This document shows, one piece after another, positions 40,962 through 41,128 of a DNA stretch of 41,128 bases. The stretch is from CAYPHJ01 sp964410485 (GTDB taxonomy: Bacteria; Desulfobacterota; Binatia; UBA9968): contig CAYPHJ010000035.1 of the NCBI GenBank assembly GCA_964410485.1, forward strand, positions 1-41,128, in the 5' to 3' direction. Position numbers and translations under genes: made by a program. The stretch's first letter is position 1, and every line of letters begins with the position of its first letter. The notes beneath the pieces are model-generated. The model had not been told where the DNA came from. It did no database searches and saw only the letters and a list, made by a program, of their open reading frames with translations.

Positions 40962-41128
40962 GCCTCGCTCTGGCGCGGGTTCGGTCACGCTGAAAAGCGC
41001 TTTAAGAAAGATAGGATTCGTGAGGCTGGGTGGAAGCCGGGGCGAAACTTGCTGCCCTTCATGAGCAAGATTTTTGGCGACTGACAAAGTTTTGACGAAG
41101 TCAGGTCAAATTAACCTTCAGAGCCGAG

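Overview
This is a moderately GC-rich, gene-dense window from a Gram-negative bacterium. It encodes BamD, Lnt, a TolC/RND/MFP efflux pump, several lipobox proteins and outer-membrane barrels. One run of exactly 100 N and the mix of aromatic-catabolism genes suggest a scaffold from an environmental (soil or sediment) metagenome-assembled genome. Two UbiD decarboxylases, a molybdenum hydroxylase, an LLM oxidoreductase and LigAB-type enzymes, with spacers full of short inverted-repeat cassettes, are the pattern I would expect of uncultured 'deltaproteobacterial', Binatota, Rokubacteria or Tectomicrobia-like lineages. That placement is inference. No rRNA, tRNA, CRISPR array, IS transposase or phage gene was seen.

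Layout. 1-5.9 kb is envelope biology: two convergent paralogous TPR lipoproteins, a cysteine-containing outer-membrane porin with its own terminator, a small lipoprotein, and a BamD with a long repeat-bearing C-terminal tail. 6-11.9 kb is a complete tripartite RND efflux operon on the minus strand (outer-membrane factor, adaptor, pump). 12-22.3 kb is a catabolic island. On the minus strand it holds an LLM flavin oxidoreductase, a UbiD decarboxylase, a three-subunit molybdenum hydroxylase (FAD, 2Fe-2S, Mo), a TPR lipoprotein and an exported cyclase-family hydrolase. A second UbiD lies divergently on the plus strand and a DUF1989 protein follows. 22.6-25.4 kb holds a persulfide-dioxygenase-like MBL enzyme with a rhodanese, FabI, and a PduO-type cobalamin adenosyltransferase. 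26-31 kb holds Lnt, a 34-residue membrane microprotein translationally coupled to an APC permease, a cupin lipoprotein, a Nudix CoA pyrophosphatase and endonuclease III. 31.2-32.2 kb is a frameshifted LVIVD-repeat pseudogene ending in a scaffold gap that looks like an assembly artefact. 32.3-35 kb holds an atypical SDR with a small partner and a LigB/LigA extradiol dioxygenase pair. 35-36.8 kb holds several small proteins, including a 50-residue C2H2 zinc-finger-like protein and a zinc-ribbon protein.

The most unusual block is 37.1-41 kb. An ECF sigma factor overlaps a membrane anti-sigma-like protein whose periplasmic part is a CBM48/AMPK-type glycogen-binding domain. It is followed by a small secreted protein, an outer-membrane barrel, a lipoprotein made almost entirely of a second CBM48 domain, and an exported helical protein. 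I read this as a candidate cell-envelope sensing system in which the anti-sigma factor and a lipoprotein share a glycan-binding-type fold.

Spacers across the window carry several families of short terminal-inverted-repeat cassettes. One TTGAAC-iterated repeat lies in frame inside the molybdenum-hydroxylase large-subunit gene.
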